Assembly (NCBI RefSeq): GCF_019550915.1
Contig: NZ_JAHWCI010000008.1
Location: forward strand, 372,001 to 436,000
Source of the DNA: Mumia sp. zg.B17
GTDB lineage: Bacteria; Actinomycetota; Actinomycetes; Propionibacteriales; Nocardioidaceae
Direction of reading: 5' to 3'
DNA length: 64,000 nt
Numbering within the stretch: position 1 is the stretch's first letter; each line of letters starts with the position of its first letter. Both the position numbers and the translations under genes were made by a program. Of this stretch, positions 15,570 to 23,970 are shown piece by piece. The notes under the pieces are model-generated. The model was not told where the DNA came from. It saw nothing but the letters and a program-made list of their open reading frames with translations, and made no database searches.

Positions 15570-17311
15570 CTCGGCACCTGCTCCCCGTCGCCGACCGCGC
15601 CGACACCGCACGGCTCGCGTGGAGCCTGCTGCGACGACGACGGCTGCCTCTGACCGCGGCCGCAGCAGGCTTCGCACTCGCAGGGCTGCTGGGCCTCGCG
15701 GCCCCGTGGGTGCTCGGCGACCTCGTCGACGTGATCCGCAACGGCGGCGAGGTGACGGACGTGGTGCGCGCGGCCGTTGTCGTCGCGGGCGCGGCAGTGC
15801 TCGGCGGGGCGGCGTCCGGGCTGGCGATCATCGGTCTCGGGCACGCGGCCGTGCCGGCGTTGGCGCGGCTGCGTGAAGACGTGGTCGCGCGCGCTCTCGA
15901 GCTCGACCCGGAGCACGTGGAGGAGGCCGGCGCCGGGGACCTCCTCGCGCGGGTCAACGACGACGTCCGCTCGGTGACCCAGTCCTTGGACGAGGCGCTG
16001 CCCATCACGATCGAGTCCGCCGTCGCGATCGGCTTCACCACGGTCGGTCTCGCCGCGCTGGACTGGCGCCTCGGGTTCGCCGGCCTCTGTGCGATGCCGT
16101 TCTACGTGATGGGCCTGCGCTGGTACCTCCCGCGCTCCGCGCCGCGCTACGCCGAGGAGCGGGTGGCCCAGAGCGAGCGCGCCGAGGCGCTGCTGTCGGG
16201 CCTGCACGGCTCGCGCACGCTCCGGGAGATCGGGTACGAGCGGGCCTGGGCAGGTCACGTCGCCGACCGCTCTCAGCGCGCGATGAGTGTGTCGATCGGC
16301 GTCTTCGGGATGCTCACACGGTTCTTCGGGCGGACCAATCGCGCCGAGCTCGTCGGCCTGCTCCTCGTCCTCGGGACCTCGTTCGTGCTGGTCCGGTCCG
16401 GTCAGGTCACCGTGGGCGCGGCGACCACGGCAGCGTTGTTCTTCCACCGACTCTTCAATCCGATCGGCGGGCTCCTCCTGACCTTCGACCAGGTGCAGGC
16501 CGCGGGGGCGTCGCTCGCCCGCCTGGCCGGGCTGGCGCGGCTCGCCCCGGCCCCGACCGCGGACGTTGCCCCGAGCACGACGCTGCCCGGTCTGCGGCTC
16601 GAGGCGATCCGTCACCGATACCCAGACGGTGACGACGTCCTCCACGACGTCGACCTCCGCGTCGAGCCGGGCGAACGCGTCGCCCTCGTCGGAGCGACCG
16701 GGGCGGGCAAGAGCACCCTCGCACTCATCGCCGCAGGACATCTGGCCCCGACCTCGGGCTCACGTGCGCTCGGCGGCACGGCGTACGAGGAGCTGGGATC
16801 CGACGGCGTCCGTGCTCGCGCCGCGCTCGTGACCCAGCAGGTGCACGTGTTCGCCGGCACCTTGCGGGACAACCTCAGCCTCGCCGCACCGGATGCCGAC
16901 GACGACCGCCTCCGCGACGCGCTGACGCGCACCGGCGACTCGGGCTGGGTCGACGCACTCGAGGACGGGCTCGACACGGCCGTGGGCGGCGACGGCCACG
17001 CCCTCACCCCGTCACAGGCTCAGCAGGTCGCGCTCGCGCGCGTCGTGCTCGCCGACCGACCCGTGGTCGTCCTCGACGAGGCGACCGCCGAGGCCGGGTC
17101 ATCAGGCGCACGACTCCTGGACCGCGCGGCCGACGTTGCCCTCGCGGGACGGACGGCGCTCGTCGTGGCGCACCGCCTCAGCCAGGCCGCGGCCGCCGAC
17201 CGGATCGTGGTCCTCGACCGCGGGAAGGTGGCCGAGGAGGGAACCCACGCCGAGCTGCTCGCCCGCGCAGGGACCTACGCGACGCTGTGGGCGTCGTGGT
17301 CGCAGTCTTGA
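15539..17311 (+). CDS. IrtA/IrtB-like ABC half transporter with degenerate signature motif
   Basis: A 590-residue partner half transporter. The membrane domain spans about residues 25-330 and the nucleotide domain about 345-585. Walker A GATGAGKST and Walker B VVVLDEATAEAGSSG are intact, and AHRLSQA carries the switch His. The signature motif is changed to LTPSQAQQ in place of LSGGQ. Combined with the preceding protein, its Walker motifs plus that protein's LSGGQ would give one working ATP site. The ATG overlaps the upstream stop (ATGA). It is last in the siderophore operon and is followed by a hairpin terminator. Confidence 0.88.
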   Translation: MTSPRRGGAATRHLLPVADRADTARLAWSLLRRRRLPLTAAAAGFALAGLLGLAAPWVLGDLVDVIRNGGEVTDVVRAAVVVAGAAVLGGAASGLAIIGLGHAAVPALARLREDVVARALELDPEHVEEAGAGDLLARVNDDVRSVTQSLDEALPITIESAVAIGFTTVGLAALDWRLGFAGLCAMPFYVMGLRWYLPRSAPRYAEERVAQSERAEALLSGLHGSRTLREIGYERAWAGHVADRSQRAMSVSIGVFGMLTRFFGRTNRAELVGLLLVLGTSFVLVRSGQVTVGAATTAALFFHRLFNPIGGLLLTFDQVQAAGASLARLAGLARLAPAPTADVAPSTTLPGLRLEAIRHRYPDGDDVLHDVDLRVEPGERVALVGATGAGKSTLALIAAGHLAPTSGSRALGGTAYEELGSDGVRARAALVTQQVHVFAGTLRDNLSLAAPDADDDRLRDALTRTGDSGWVDALEDGLDTAVGGDGHALTPSQAQQVALARVVLADRPVVVLDEATAEAGSSGARLLDRAADVALAGRTALVVAHRLSQAAAADRIVVLDRGKVAEEGTHAELLARAGTYATLWASWSQS

Positions 17312-17318
17312 CACAGAC

Positions 17319-17352
17319 GACGCAGCCCACGGAACTGGCCGCGGGCTGCGTC
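17319..17352. terminator. Bidirectional hairpin between the ABC operon and DUF3073
   Basis: GACGCAGCCC and GGGCTGCGTC form a perfect 10-base stem with a 14-base loop between two converging genes. No T-run follows. Confidence 0.6.
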
Positions 17353-17360
17353 GACGACGA

Positions 17361-17555
17361 TCAGGTCGTGGGGCGAGGCTCGCTGTCTGCGAAGTCGGCG
17401 TACTTCTCGAGAAGCTCGGGGTCCGGCTCTTCGGTGGGCCCGTCCGGCTCGCCGTGGAGCTCGCGCTGCAGCTGGTCGAAGTCGGTTTCGAGCGTCTGAT
17501 ACTTCAGGTTGCGTGCAACCTTCGTCTGCTTGGCTTTTGCACGGCCGCGCCCCAT
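17361..17555 (-). CDS. DUF3073 family protein
   Basis: A 64-residue actinobacterial protein. The basic N-terminus MGRGRAKAKQTKVARNLKY and an acidic C-terminus rich in Glu, Asp and Pro are characteristic of DUF3073. In many actinobacteria the gene lies beside purM, as here, and near vdh and bldC. No function is known. A Crp/GlxR-like box lies about 130 bases upstream at 17683. Confidence 0.9.
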   Translation of the reverse strand: MGRGRAKAKQTKVARNLKYQTLETDFDQLQRELHGEPDGPTEEPDPELLEKYADFADSEPRPTT

Positions 17556-17682
17556 AGGGTCCGACCCCCTCGCGAAGTCTCGGAATGTGGTCTCTCGTAG
17601 CGCTAAGGCTACCTGTTCAGGACAAGGATGCGCGAACCGACCCGGCGGCTCGGCACCGGCATTCCGGGTGCGGCGAGTCGAG

Positions 17683-17698
17683 GGTGATGTAGATCACA
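17683..17698. promoter_or_regulatory. Crp/GlxR-like box upstream of DUF3073
   Basis: On the minus strand TGTGATCTACATCACC matches TGTGA-N6-TCACA at nine of ten positions. It overlaps the last codons of purM and faces the DUF3073 gene. Confidence 0.55.
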
Positions 17699-18743
17699 CT
17701 ACGCGGTAGTCACCGACCAGCTCGACCTCTCCGCCGGCTTCGTCCAGCACCTCTCCGCACTGCCAGGCCTCGACCCCCTGCTCGGCCAGGACCTCGAGGG
17801 CGCGCTCTGCCACGTCCTGCGCGACCAGGGCCACCATCCCGACGCCCATGTTGAGCGCCGACTCGAGGTCGGGGCGCGTGACGTCGCCCAGTCGACCGAC
17901 CAGGTCGAAGATCGGCGCCGGGCTCCAGGTCCCCCGGTCGACCCGTACGGAGAGATCTTCGGGCACCACCCGGGCCAGGTTGGCCGCGAAGCCGCCGCCG
18001 GTGATGTGCGACATCGCGTGCACCTCCACCGACGCCGCCAGCTCCAGGCACGGCTTGGCGTACAGGCGCGTCGGCGTCAGCAGCGTCTCGCCGAGCGTCC
18101 CGCCGAGCTCGGGCACCTCGCGCTCGAGGTCCCAGCCGGCGACGTCGAAGAAGACCTTGCGCACCAGCGAGTAGCCGTTGGAGTGCAGCCCCGACGAGGC
18201 CATCGCGATCACGGCGTCTCCTGCCGCGACCTTGTGAGCGCCGAGCAGCGACTCGGCCTCGACCACGCCGGTCGTCGAGCCCGCGACGTCGTACTCGTCG
18301 GGCCCCAGGAGCCCGGGGTGCTCGGCAGTCTCGCCGCCGAGGAGCGCGCAGCCTGCCTCCTCGCACGCCTGGGCGATGCCCTTCACGATGGCGGCCACCC
18401 GCTCCGGCACCACCTTGCCGGTCGCGATGTAGTCGGTGAGGAACAGCGGCTCCGCGCCGCAGACGACGAGGTCGTCGACGAGCATGCCGACGAGGTCGTA
18501 CCCGATCGTGTCGTGGACGTCCATGCGCTGAGCGATGACCACCTTGGTGCCGACGCCGTCGGCGGAGGTCGCCAGCAGCGGGCGGTCGTAGCGCTTGAGC
18601 TGTGAGGCGTCGAAGAGCCCGGCGAACCCGCCGATGCCTCCGAGCACCTCAGGGCGGCGGGCCTTCTCGACCCACTCCTTCATCAGCTCGACCGCGCGGT
18701 CGCCGGCCTCGATCGAGACTCCGGCGCTGGCGTACGACGTCAC
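17694..18743 (-). CDS. purM: Phosphoribosylformylglycinamidine cyclo-ligase
   Basis: A 349-residue AIR synthetase, step 5 of purine synthesis (FGAM to AIR with ATP). Conserved motifs are SYASAGVSIEAGDRAV at the N-terminus, ATSADGVGTKVVIAQ (about residues 58-72), GMLVDDLVVCGAEPLFLTDY (about 86-105), GGETAEHPG and the C-terminal SHITGGGFAANLARV. It lies 16 bases downstream of purF on the same strand, so the two form an operon. Length is typical. Confidence 0.97.
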   Translation of the reverse strand: MTSYASAGVSIEAGDRAVELMKEWVEKARRPEVLGGIGGFAGLFDASQLKRYDRPLLATSADGVGTKVVIAQRMDVHDTIGYDLVGMLVDDLVVCGAEPLFLTDYIATGKVVPERVAAIVKGIAQACEEAGCALLGGETAEHPGLLGPDEYDVAGSTTGVVEAESLLGAHKVAAGDAVIAMASSGLHSNGYSLVRKVFFDVAGWDLEREVPELGGTLGETLLTPTRLYAKPCLELAASVEVHAMSHITGGGFAANLARVVPEDLSVRVDRGTWSPAPIFDLVGRLGDVTRPDLESALNMGVGMVALVAQDVAERALEVLAEQGVEAWQCGEVLDEAGGEVELVGDYRVV

Positions 18744-18759
18744 GTGCGACCCTCCGTCG

Positions 18760-20271
18760 CTAGGGGTTGACCATGGTGACGGAGACGCGGTCGTCCGCGC
18801 GCTCCGGCTCGAGCAGGTTCTTGCCGACCAGGCTGCCCTCGGGCAGCGGCACGGGGTACTCGCCGTCGAAGCACGCGCGGCACAGGTCGTTCTTGGGCAC
18901 GTTGGTCGCGTCGACCATCGCCTCGAGCGAGATGTAGGAGAGCGAGTCGGCGCCGATCGAGCGTCGGATCTCCTCCACCGAGATGCCGTTCGCGATCAGC
19001 TCGGCACGCGTGGCGAAGTCGATGCCGTAGAAGCACGGCCACTTGACCGGCGGGCTCGAGATGCGGACGTGGACCTCGGCGGCACCGGCCTCGCGCAGCA
19101 TCCGCACCAGCTGACGCTGCGTGTTGCCGCGAACGATCGAGTCGTCGACCACCACGAGCCGCTTGCCCGCGATCACGTCGCGCAGCGGGTTGAGCTTGAG
19201 GCGGATGCCGAGCTGGCGCAGGCTCTGGCTCGGCTGGATGAAGGTGCGCCCCACGTAGGAGTTCTTGACGAGCCCGTGCCCGAACGGGATGCCGGAGGCC
19301 TCCGCGTAGCCGATCGCCGCCGGCGTGCCGGACTCCGGCACCGGGATGACCAGGTCGGCCTCGACCGGTGACTCCGCAGCGAGGCGGCGGCCGATCTCCG
19401 CGCGCACCGAGAACACCCGCTGCTCGGAGATCTGGGTGTCGGGTCGGGCGAGGTAGACGAACTCGAAGACGCAGCCCTTGGGCTTGGCCTCGGCGAAGCG
19501 GTGCACCCGCAGACCGTCGGCGTCGATCGCGACGAACTCGCCCGGCTCGATCTCCCGGACGAACGACGCGCCGACGATGTCGAGCGCGGCGGTCTCCGAC
19601 GCGGCCACCCAGCCCCGGTCGAGCCGGCCGAGGACCAGCGGCCGGATCCCCTGGGGATCCCGCGCGGCGTACAAGGCGTCGTTGTCCATGAAGACCATCG
19701 AGAACGCGCCCCGCAGCATCGGCAGCACCTCGAGTGCCGCCTGCTCGAGCGAGAGGTCCTCGTACGAGGCGAGCAGCGAGGCCATCACGGCGGTGTCGCT
19801 GCTCGCAAACTCACGGACGCGTCCGACGAGCTCGCTGCCGGACTCCGCCGTGCGCTTCTCGAGGAGGTCGGCGAGCTCGGCGGTGTTGGTGAGGTTGCCG
19901 TTGTGCGCGAGGGCGACAGAGCCGTGCGCGGTGGGCCGGAACGTCGGCTGGGCGTTCTGCCAGACGCTCGCGCCCGTCGTCGAGTAGCGGGTGTGGCCGA
20001 CGGCGAGGCTGCCCTGCAGCGACTCGAGCGTCGCCTCGTCGAAGACCTGGGACACCAGCCCCATGTCCTTGTAGACGAGGATCTGCGAGCCGTTGCTGAC
20101 CGCGATGCCCGCCGACTCCTGCCCTCGGTGCTGGAGGGCGTAGAGCCCGAAGTAGGACAGCTTGGCGACTTCTTCACCTGGAGCCCAGACTCCGAAGACA
20201 CCGCAGGCGTCCTGGGGGCCGACGTCGTGGGGGTCCAGGTCGTGGGTCAGACGACCGTCTCCGCGAGGCAC
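18760..20271 (-). CDS. purF: Amidophosphoribosyltransferase
   Basis: About 503 residues; commits PRPP to purine synthesis by adding glutamine ammonia. The class II glutaminase has the nucleophile in QDACGVFGV after a short propeptide (Cys at about residue 23) and HRGQESAGIAV. The phosphoribosyltransferase motif is VVVDDSIVRGNT. Cysteines in KGCVFEF, WPCFYGID and LCRACF match the iron-sulfur ligands of the Bacillus-type enzyme. Start GTG 20271 is chosen because it gives the normal short propeptide, though no clear ribosome-binding site is seen; the frame stays open further upstream. Operon with purM. Confidence 0.95.
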   Translation of the reverse strand: MPRGDGRLTHDLDPHDVGPQDACGVFGVWAPGEEVAKLSYFGLYALQHRGQESAGIAVSNGSQILVYKDMGLVSQVFDEATLESLQGSLAVGHTRYSTTGASVWQNAQPTFRPTAHGSVALAHNGNLTNTAELADLLEKRTAESGSELVGRVREFASSDTAVMASLLASYEDLSLEQAALEVLPMLRGAFSMVFMDNDALYAARDPQGIRPLVLGRLDRGWVAASETAALDIVGASFVREIEPGEFVAIDADGLRVHRFAEAKPKGCVFEFVYLARPDTQISEQRVFSVRAEIGRRLAAESPVEADLVIPVPESGTPAAIGYAEASGIPFGHGLVKNSYVGRTFIQPSQSLRQLGIRLKLNPLRDVIAGKRLVVVDDSIVRGNTQRQLVRMLREAGAAEVHVRISSPPVKWPCFYGIDFATRAELIANGISVEEIRRSIGADSLSYISLEAMVDATNVPKNDLCRACFDGEYPVPLPEGSLVGKNLLEPERADDRVSVTMVNP

Positions 20272-20332
20272 GGCACCAGTGTAGGCGCCAGCCGCCAATG
20301 CGCCGCATCCGCGACCCCGGCATTCTCGTGGC

Positions 20333-20791
20333 ATGAACTCAGACCGCGTCCACGCCGTACGCACCATCGATGCCTCAGCCGCACGGATCTTCGCCCTCCT
20401 CGCCGACCCGCACTCCCACCCGTCGCTGGCCGGCGCCGAGGACGTGGTGGAGGTCGTCGACGTCACCGACGTCCCGCTGCGCCTCGGGTCGGAGTTCACG
20501 ATGCGGATGCGACGCGGCGGTGTGCCGTACACGACCACCAGCGTGGTCGTCGCCTACGTGGAGAACCAGACCATCGCCTGGCGGACGACCATGCTCGGGG
20601 GCCTGCTCGGCGGGCGGGTCTGGCGCTACGACCTCGAGGTCGTCCCGGCCGGGACGATCGTCACCGAGACGTGGGACGTGTCCGAGGACCGGCAGAGGTG
20701 GCTCCTGCGCCGGGGCAGCCTCGCGGAGACGACCCAGCGCCAGATGACGCGGTCCCTCGACCGCCTGGCCGGGCTGCTGGCCCGAGACTGA
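20333..20791 (+). CDS. SRPBCC family protein
   Basis: A 152-residue START/SRPBCC-fold protein (polyketide cyclase-like hydrophobic ligand pocket). The N-terminus is typical: VHAVRTIDASAARIFALLAD, then YTTTSVVVAYVENQTIAWRT and VTETWDVSE. The ligand is unknown. A -10-like CATTCT ends six bases before the ATG, suggesting a leaderless message. It is divergent from purF, 61 bases away. Confidence 0.8.
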   Translation: MNSDRVHAVRTIDASAARIFALLADPHSHPSLAGAEDVVEVVDVTDVPLRLGSEFTMRMRRGGVPYTTTSVVVAYVENQTIAWRTTMLGGLLGGRVWRYDLEVVPAGTIVTETWDVSEDRQRWLLRRGSLAETTQRQMTRSLDRLAGLLARD

Positions 20792-20797
20792 GGGCCG

Positions 20798-20926
20798 TCA
20801 GCGCTTCTTCGGGCGGTCCCAGTAGACGAAGAACAGCGCGATGATCAGGAGGGGGATGCCGACGGCGATCGCTCCCACGAGCGGCTGGGGGAGCATTCCG
20901 GCGGCAGAGATCTGGGCGAGGGACAC
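20798..20926 (-). CDS. 42-residue single-pass membrane protein
   Basis: A short GTG-started gene. One membrane helix (LVGAIAVGIPLLIIALFFVYW, about residues 17-37) is followed by a basic tail DRPKKR, which predicts an N-out orientation. GGAAG lies five bases before the GTG at 20926. It is convergent with the SRPBCC gene (six bases apart) and divergent from the acyl-CoA synthetase gene. No function can be assigned; alternative inner ATG at residue 11. Confidence 0.6.
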   Translation of the reverse strand: MSLAQISAAGMLPQPLVGAIAVGIPLLIIALFFVYWDRPKKR

Positions 20927-20982
20927 GTCTTCCAGGGTACGAGGCGCCAACGAAGCCCTGTCAGGTGGGCCTTGCCCTCGCC

Positions 20983-20998
20983 TGTGACCCGTGTCACA
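20983..20998. promoter_or_regulatory. Perfect Crp/GlxR-like box upstream of acyl-CoA synthetase
   Basis: TGTGACCCGTGTCACA is a perfect TGTGA-N6-TCACA site, 50 bases before the acyl-CoA synthetase start. It lies 57 bases upstream of the divergent small membrane gene. Confidence 0.75.
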
Positions 20999-21048
20999 GT
21001 CATGCCACTGTCCGCCGACGCGCACTGCGCCGCACCGAGGAGTCAGCC

Positions 21049-22620
21049 ATGACTGCGTCCCCTCCGCCCCCGACCTTCTTGGACGACCGGGTCGCCTACT
21101 GGGCTGAGACCACACCGGACGCCGACTGCATGGCGTACGGGGAGCGCTCGTGGACCTTTGCCGAGTTCGACGAGCGCATCCGCCGTGCCGCCGGCGGTCT
21201 GCGCGACCTGGGCCTCGGACGCGGGGACGTGGTGGCCTTCCTCGACAAGAACCACCCGGCGTGCGTCGAGGTCACCCTCGCGGCGGCGTCTCGCGGCATG
21301 GCGACCGCGGTCGTCAACTGGCGGCTGGCCGGCGACGAGCTCGACTACACGATCAACGACTCCGGCGCCCGGGTGCTGTTCGTCGGGACAGAGCTGGTGC
21401 CGACGATCGAGCTGATCCGAGACAGGCTCCCGATGGTCGAGCAGATCATCCAGGTCACTCCCGACGGCGCGGAGGCGGACGAGTACGAGGGGTGGTTGGC
21501 CGCGTCGCAGCCGGCTGGCCCCGCCCCCGACCGCGGTCCGGAGGACACGTCTCTGATCATGTACAGCTCGGGCACGACCGGCCGACCCAAGGGCGTCATG
21601 CTCAGCCACCGCGCGATGGTGGCCCACACGATCAACTCCCACGACGGCTGGGAGTTGGACCCGGGCGACATCAGCCTCGTCGCGATGCCGCTCTTCCACG
21701 TCGGCGGCACCTCGTACGTGCAGTTCGCGCTGCACGACGGCTTCCCGAGCATCATGACCCGTGAGCCCGACCCTGTGTCGCTGGCGACCGCCATCATGAA
21801 GGGCGCCAACTCCGCCTTCCTCGTCCCCGCCCTCGCGCAGATGGCGCTGGCGGGCGGGCCCGAGGCGATCGCGCTGTTCGGCAAGCTCACGTTCTTCACG
21901 TACGGCGCCGCGCCGATGCCGCTGCCGCTCCTGCGGCGAGCGATGGAGGCGTGGCCGGACACGAAGTTCATGCAGGTGTACGGCCTCACCGAGGTGTGCG
22001 GCGTGATCACGCACCTGCTCCCGGAGGCGCACCTCGATGCCGAGCACCCGGAGCGGCTGCTTTCGGCCGGTGTCCCGATCCCCGAGGTCGAGACGCGGGT
22101 GGTCGACCCGTTCACGCTCGAGGACGTCCCGGAGGGCGAGCCGGGTGAGCTGTGGTTCAGGACCCCGCAGCTGATGAAGGGGTTCCACAACCAGCCGGAG
22201 GCCACGGCCGAGGTGATCACGGAGGACGGATGGTTCCGGACCGGTGACGTGGGCCGCTTCGTCGACGGCTACGTCTATGTCGAGGACCGGATCAAGGACA
22301 TGATCGTGAGCGGCGGCGAGAACGTCTACTCCCCGGAGGTCGAGCGGGTCCTGACCGCGCACCCGGCCGTGGCCGAGGTGGCGGTGATCGGCGTCCCGGA
22401 CGAGCGGTGGGGCGAGACGGTGAAGGCGGTCGTCGCGTTCCGCGAAGGCGAGTCGGTGACGCCAGACGAGCTGATCGCGTTCACCCGCGAACAGCTCGCA
22501 GGCTTCAAGTGCCCGACCTCGATCGATGTCGTGGACGTGCTGCCGCGCAACCCCTCGGGCAAGATCCTCAAGCGCGACCTGCGCAAGTCGTACTGGCCGG
22601 AGGCGGGCCGCCAGATCTGA
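21049..22620 (+). CDS. Fatty acyl-CoA synthetase (AMP-binding enzyme)
   Basis: A 523-residue ANL-superfamily ligase that adenylates a carboxylate and transfers it to CoA. The P-loop-like motif is MYSSGTTGRPKGVML (about residues 172-186), with VYGLTEVCGVITHL (about 309-322), DGWFRTGDVG and the catalytic lysine in PRNPSGKILKRDLRK near the C-terminus. CGAGGAG lies about seven bases before the ATG. Chain-length preference cannot be read. A Crp/GlxR-like box 50 bases upstream suggests carbon-source control. A second, different ligase is at 50-51.5 kb. Confidence 0.9.
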   Translation: MTASPPPPTFLDDRVAYWAETTPDADCMAYGERSWTFAEFDERIRRAAGGLRDLGLGRGDVVAFLDKNHPACVEVTLAAASRGMATAVVNWRLAGDELDYTINDSGARVLFVGTELVPTIELIRDRLPMVEQIIQVTPDGAEADEYEGWLAASQPAGPAPDRGPEDTSLIMYSSGTTGRPKGVMLSHRAMVAHTINSHDGWELDPGDISLVAMPLFHVGGTSYVQFALHDGFPSIMTREPDPVSLATAIMKGANSAFLVPALAQMALAGGPEAIALFGKLTFFTYGAAPMPLPLLRRAMEAWPDTKFMQVYGLTEVCGVITHLLPEAHLDAEHPERLLSAGVPIPEVETRVVDPFTLEDVPEGEPGELWFRTPQLMKGFHNQPEATAEVITEDGWFRTGDVGRFVDGYVYVEDRIKDMIVSGGENVYSPEVERVLTAHPAVAEVAVIGVPDERWGETVKAVVAFREGESVTPDELIAFTREQLAGFKCPTSIDVVDVLPRNPSGKILKRDLRKSYWPEAGRQI

Positions 22621-22651
22621 TCGAGCGCGAGGCGGGCGCACCTCCCGACAG

Positions 22652-22697
22652 AAGGATCCGACGTTTCACCCCAAGGAGGGCGAAACGTCGGATCCTT
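22652..22697 (+). terminator. Strong terminator after acyl-CoA synthetase
   Basis: A perfect 16-base inverted repeat (22652-22667 and 22682-22697) with a 14-base loop, ending in CCTTTGT. Confidence 0.85.
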
Positions 22698-22728
22698 TGT
22701 GAGGTCGAGCGGGGGCCGAGAACGCAAA

Positions 22729-22773
22729 AGGTCCCGACATCGCGGTGCGGGGGCAACCGCGATGCCGGGACCT
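22729..22773 (-). terminator. Terminator of the secreted Ig-like protein gene
   Basis: An 18-base inverted repeat with one mismatch (22729-22746 and 22756-22773) and a 9-base loop. On the minus strand it runs into TTTTGCG, a typical intrinsic terminator just after the stop at 22787. Confidence 0.85.
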
Positions 22774-22786
22774 GGTCAGGCGGAGA

Positions 22787-23905
22787 CTACTTCTTGACCT
22801 TGACGGCCTTCGTCTTCTGCGTGACCGTCTTGTAGCCGACCTTGGTGTAGGTGACCTTCACCGAGATCTTCTTGCCCTTGAAGGACTTCTTGAGCTTGAG
22901 GGTCTTGCCCTTCGCGCCCTTGATCCTCTTGCCGTTCTTGAGCCACTGGTACTTGACCCGCGCTCCGGCAGCCTTGCCCGGCTTGACCTTGAGCTTCTTG
23001 CCGACCTTGGCCTTGCCGGTGATCTTGGCCTTGCCCTTGACGGCGAGGGTGCCCGCGGCGACCTTGCCGACGTTGACGGTCGTCACGCGAGTGACGTAAC
23101 CCACCCTCTTCGCCGTCGAACGGACGGCGACAGCCTTGCCGAGGTCAGCAGGCTTCACGACGTACGCGGAGCCCGCGCCGGCGGCCCTGCCACCGACCAG
23201 CCACTGGTACGAGACGCTGCTCGCCGGGTTGGTGGTGCCACCGCTGGCGGTCAGACGCTGTCCGACGGCGACCTTGCCGGCGGCCTTCAGCGCCGCGACG
23301 GGCGCGAGCGTGCCGGGCGGGGTGACGTCGACCGATGCGATCGTCGGAGCAGCGCCGCTCACCGCGCAAGGAATCGCGGCATCGGTCGGCTTATGTCCGC
23401 TGTAAACAAGGGACACGTTCATCGCGAAGTCGGCCTTGCCGAGCTTGACCTCGACATCACCACCGGAGGTTGTCGGAATGGCGGGGAGGGTGATCGTGCC
23501 CGGCCAAACGAGGGGCCCTGTAGCCGGCACGACGAGGCTCGCAGCAGGGAAGGTGATCTTCGCCGGCGTTGCGAGCGGGACGCCGTTGACCAAGACCGGA
23601 GCGGTAGCACTCGCGGTGTGGAACTTCACAGCCGCAGGGCCTCGGACGAAGTTTGTCCAGGTGTCCCCCCAGGCCACCTCCACCGGACCGTTGAGGCTAA
23701 GCGGAATCCCGGTGTTGATGGTCGCAGGTGCGGTGATGTCGACGGCCAGCTTCGCGTCCATCGACTGCCCATAGGCGGTGCACATGTAGTTGGTCGTGCT
23801 CGGAGCAGCGTGTGCCGCGGTCGCGGGAAGCGCAGCGAGCGCCCCTGCGACAAGTGCACCTGCCGCGATCATGCCCGCCCCTCGGCGAGCCGGAGTCGTC
23901 TTCAT
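22787..23905 (-). CDS. Secreted protein with Ig-like repeats and Lys-rich C-terminus
   Basis: A 372-residue exported protein. Signal peptide: basic start, hydrophobic MIAAGALVAGALAALPATAA, cleavage near AHA-AP (about residue 33). The N-terminal domain (about 35-190) has two Cys (CTAYGQ, IPCAVSG) that could form a disulfide. Two repeats follow, each with a YQWL motif (VSYQWLVGG and VKYQWLKNGK), as in Ig-like cell-surface modules. The second is extremely rich in Lys and Gly (KGKAKITGKAKVGKKLKVK). AAGGAG precedes ATG 23905. Probably a wall- or surface-associated binding protein; no catalytic site visible. Confidence 0.75.
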   Translation of the reverse strand: MKTTPARRGAGMIAAGALVAGALAALPATAAHAAPSTTNYMCTAYGQSMDAKLAVDITAPATINTGIPLSLNGPVEVAWGDTWTNFVRGPAAVKFHTASATAPVLVNGVPLATPAKITFPAASLVVPATGPLVWPGTITLPAIPTTSGGDVEVKLGKADFAMNVSLVYSGHKPTDAAIPCAVSGAAPTIASVDVTPPGTLAPVAALKAAGKVAVGQRLTASGGTTNPASSVSYQWLVGGRAAGAGSAYVVKPADLGKAVAVRSTAKRVGYVTRVTTVNVGKVAAGTLAVKGKAKITGKAKVGKKLKVKPGKAAGARVKYQWLKNGKRIKGAKGKTLKLKKSFKGKKISVKVTYTKVGYKTVTQKTKAVKVKK

Positions 23906-23970
23906 GTCTTCTCCTTCCGCGGCCACCTCTTGCAGCGACCGTTAAGAAGAACGTAGAGCGAAAACGGCGA

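Noticed and set aside
18760-20538. Extended purF start at 20538
   Set aside because: The extension overlaps the divergent SRPBCC gene and would give an abnormally long propeptide before the catalytic cysteine.
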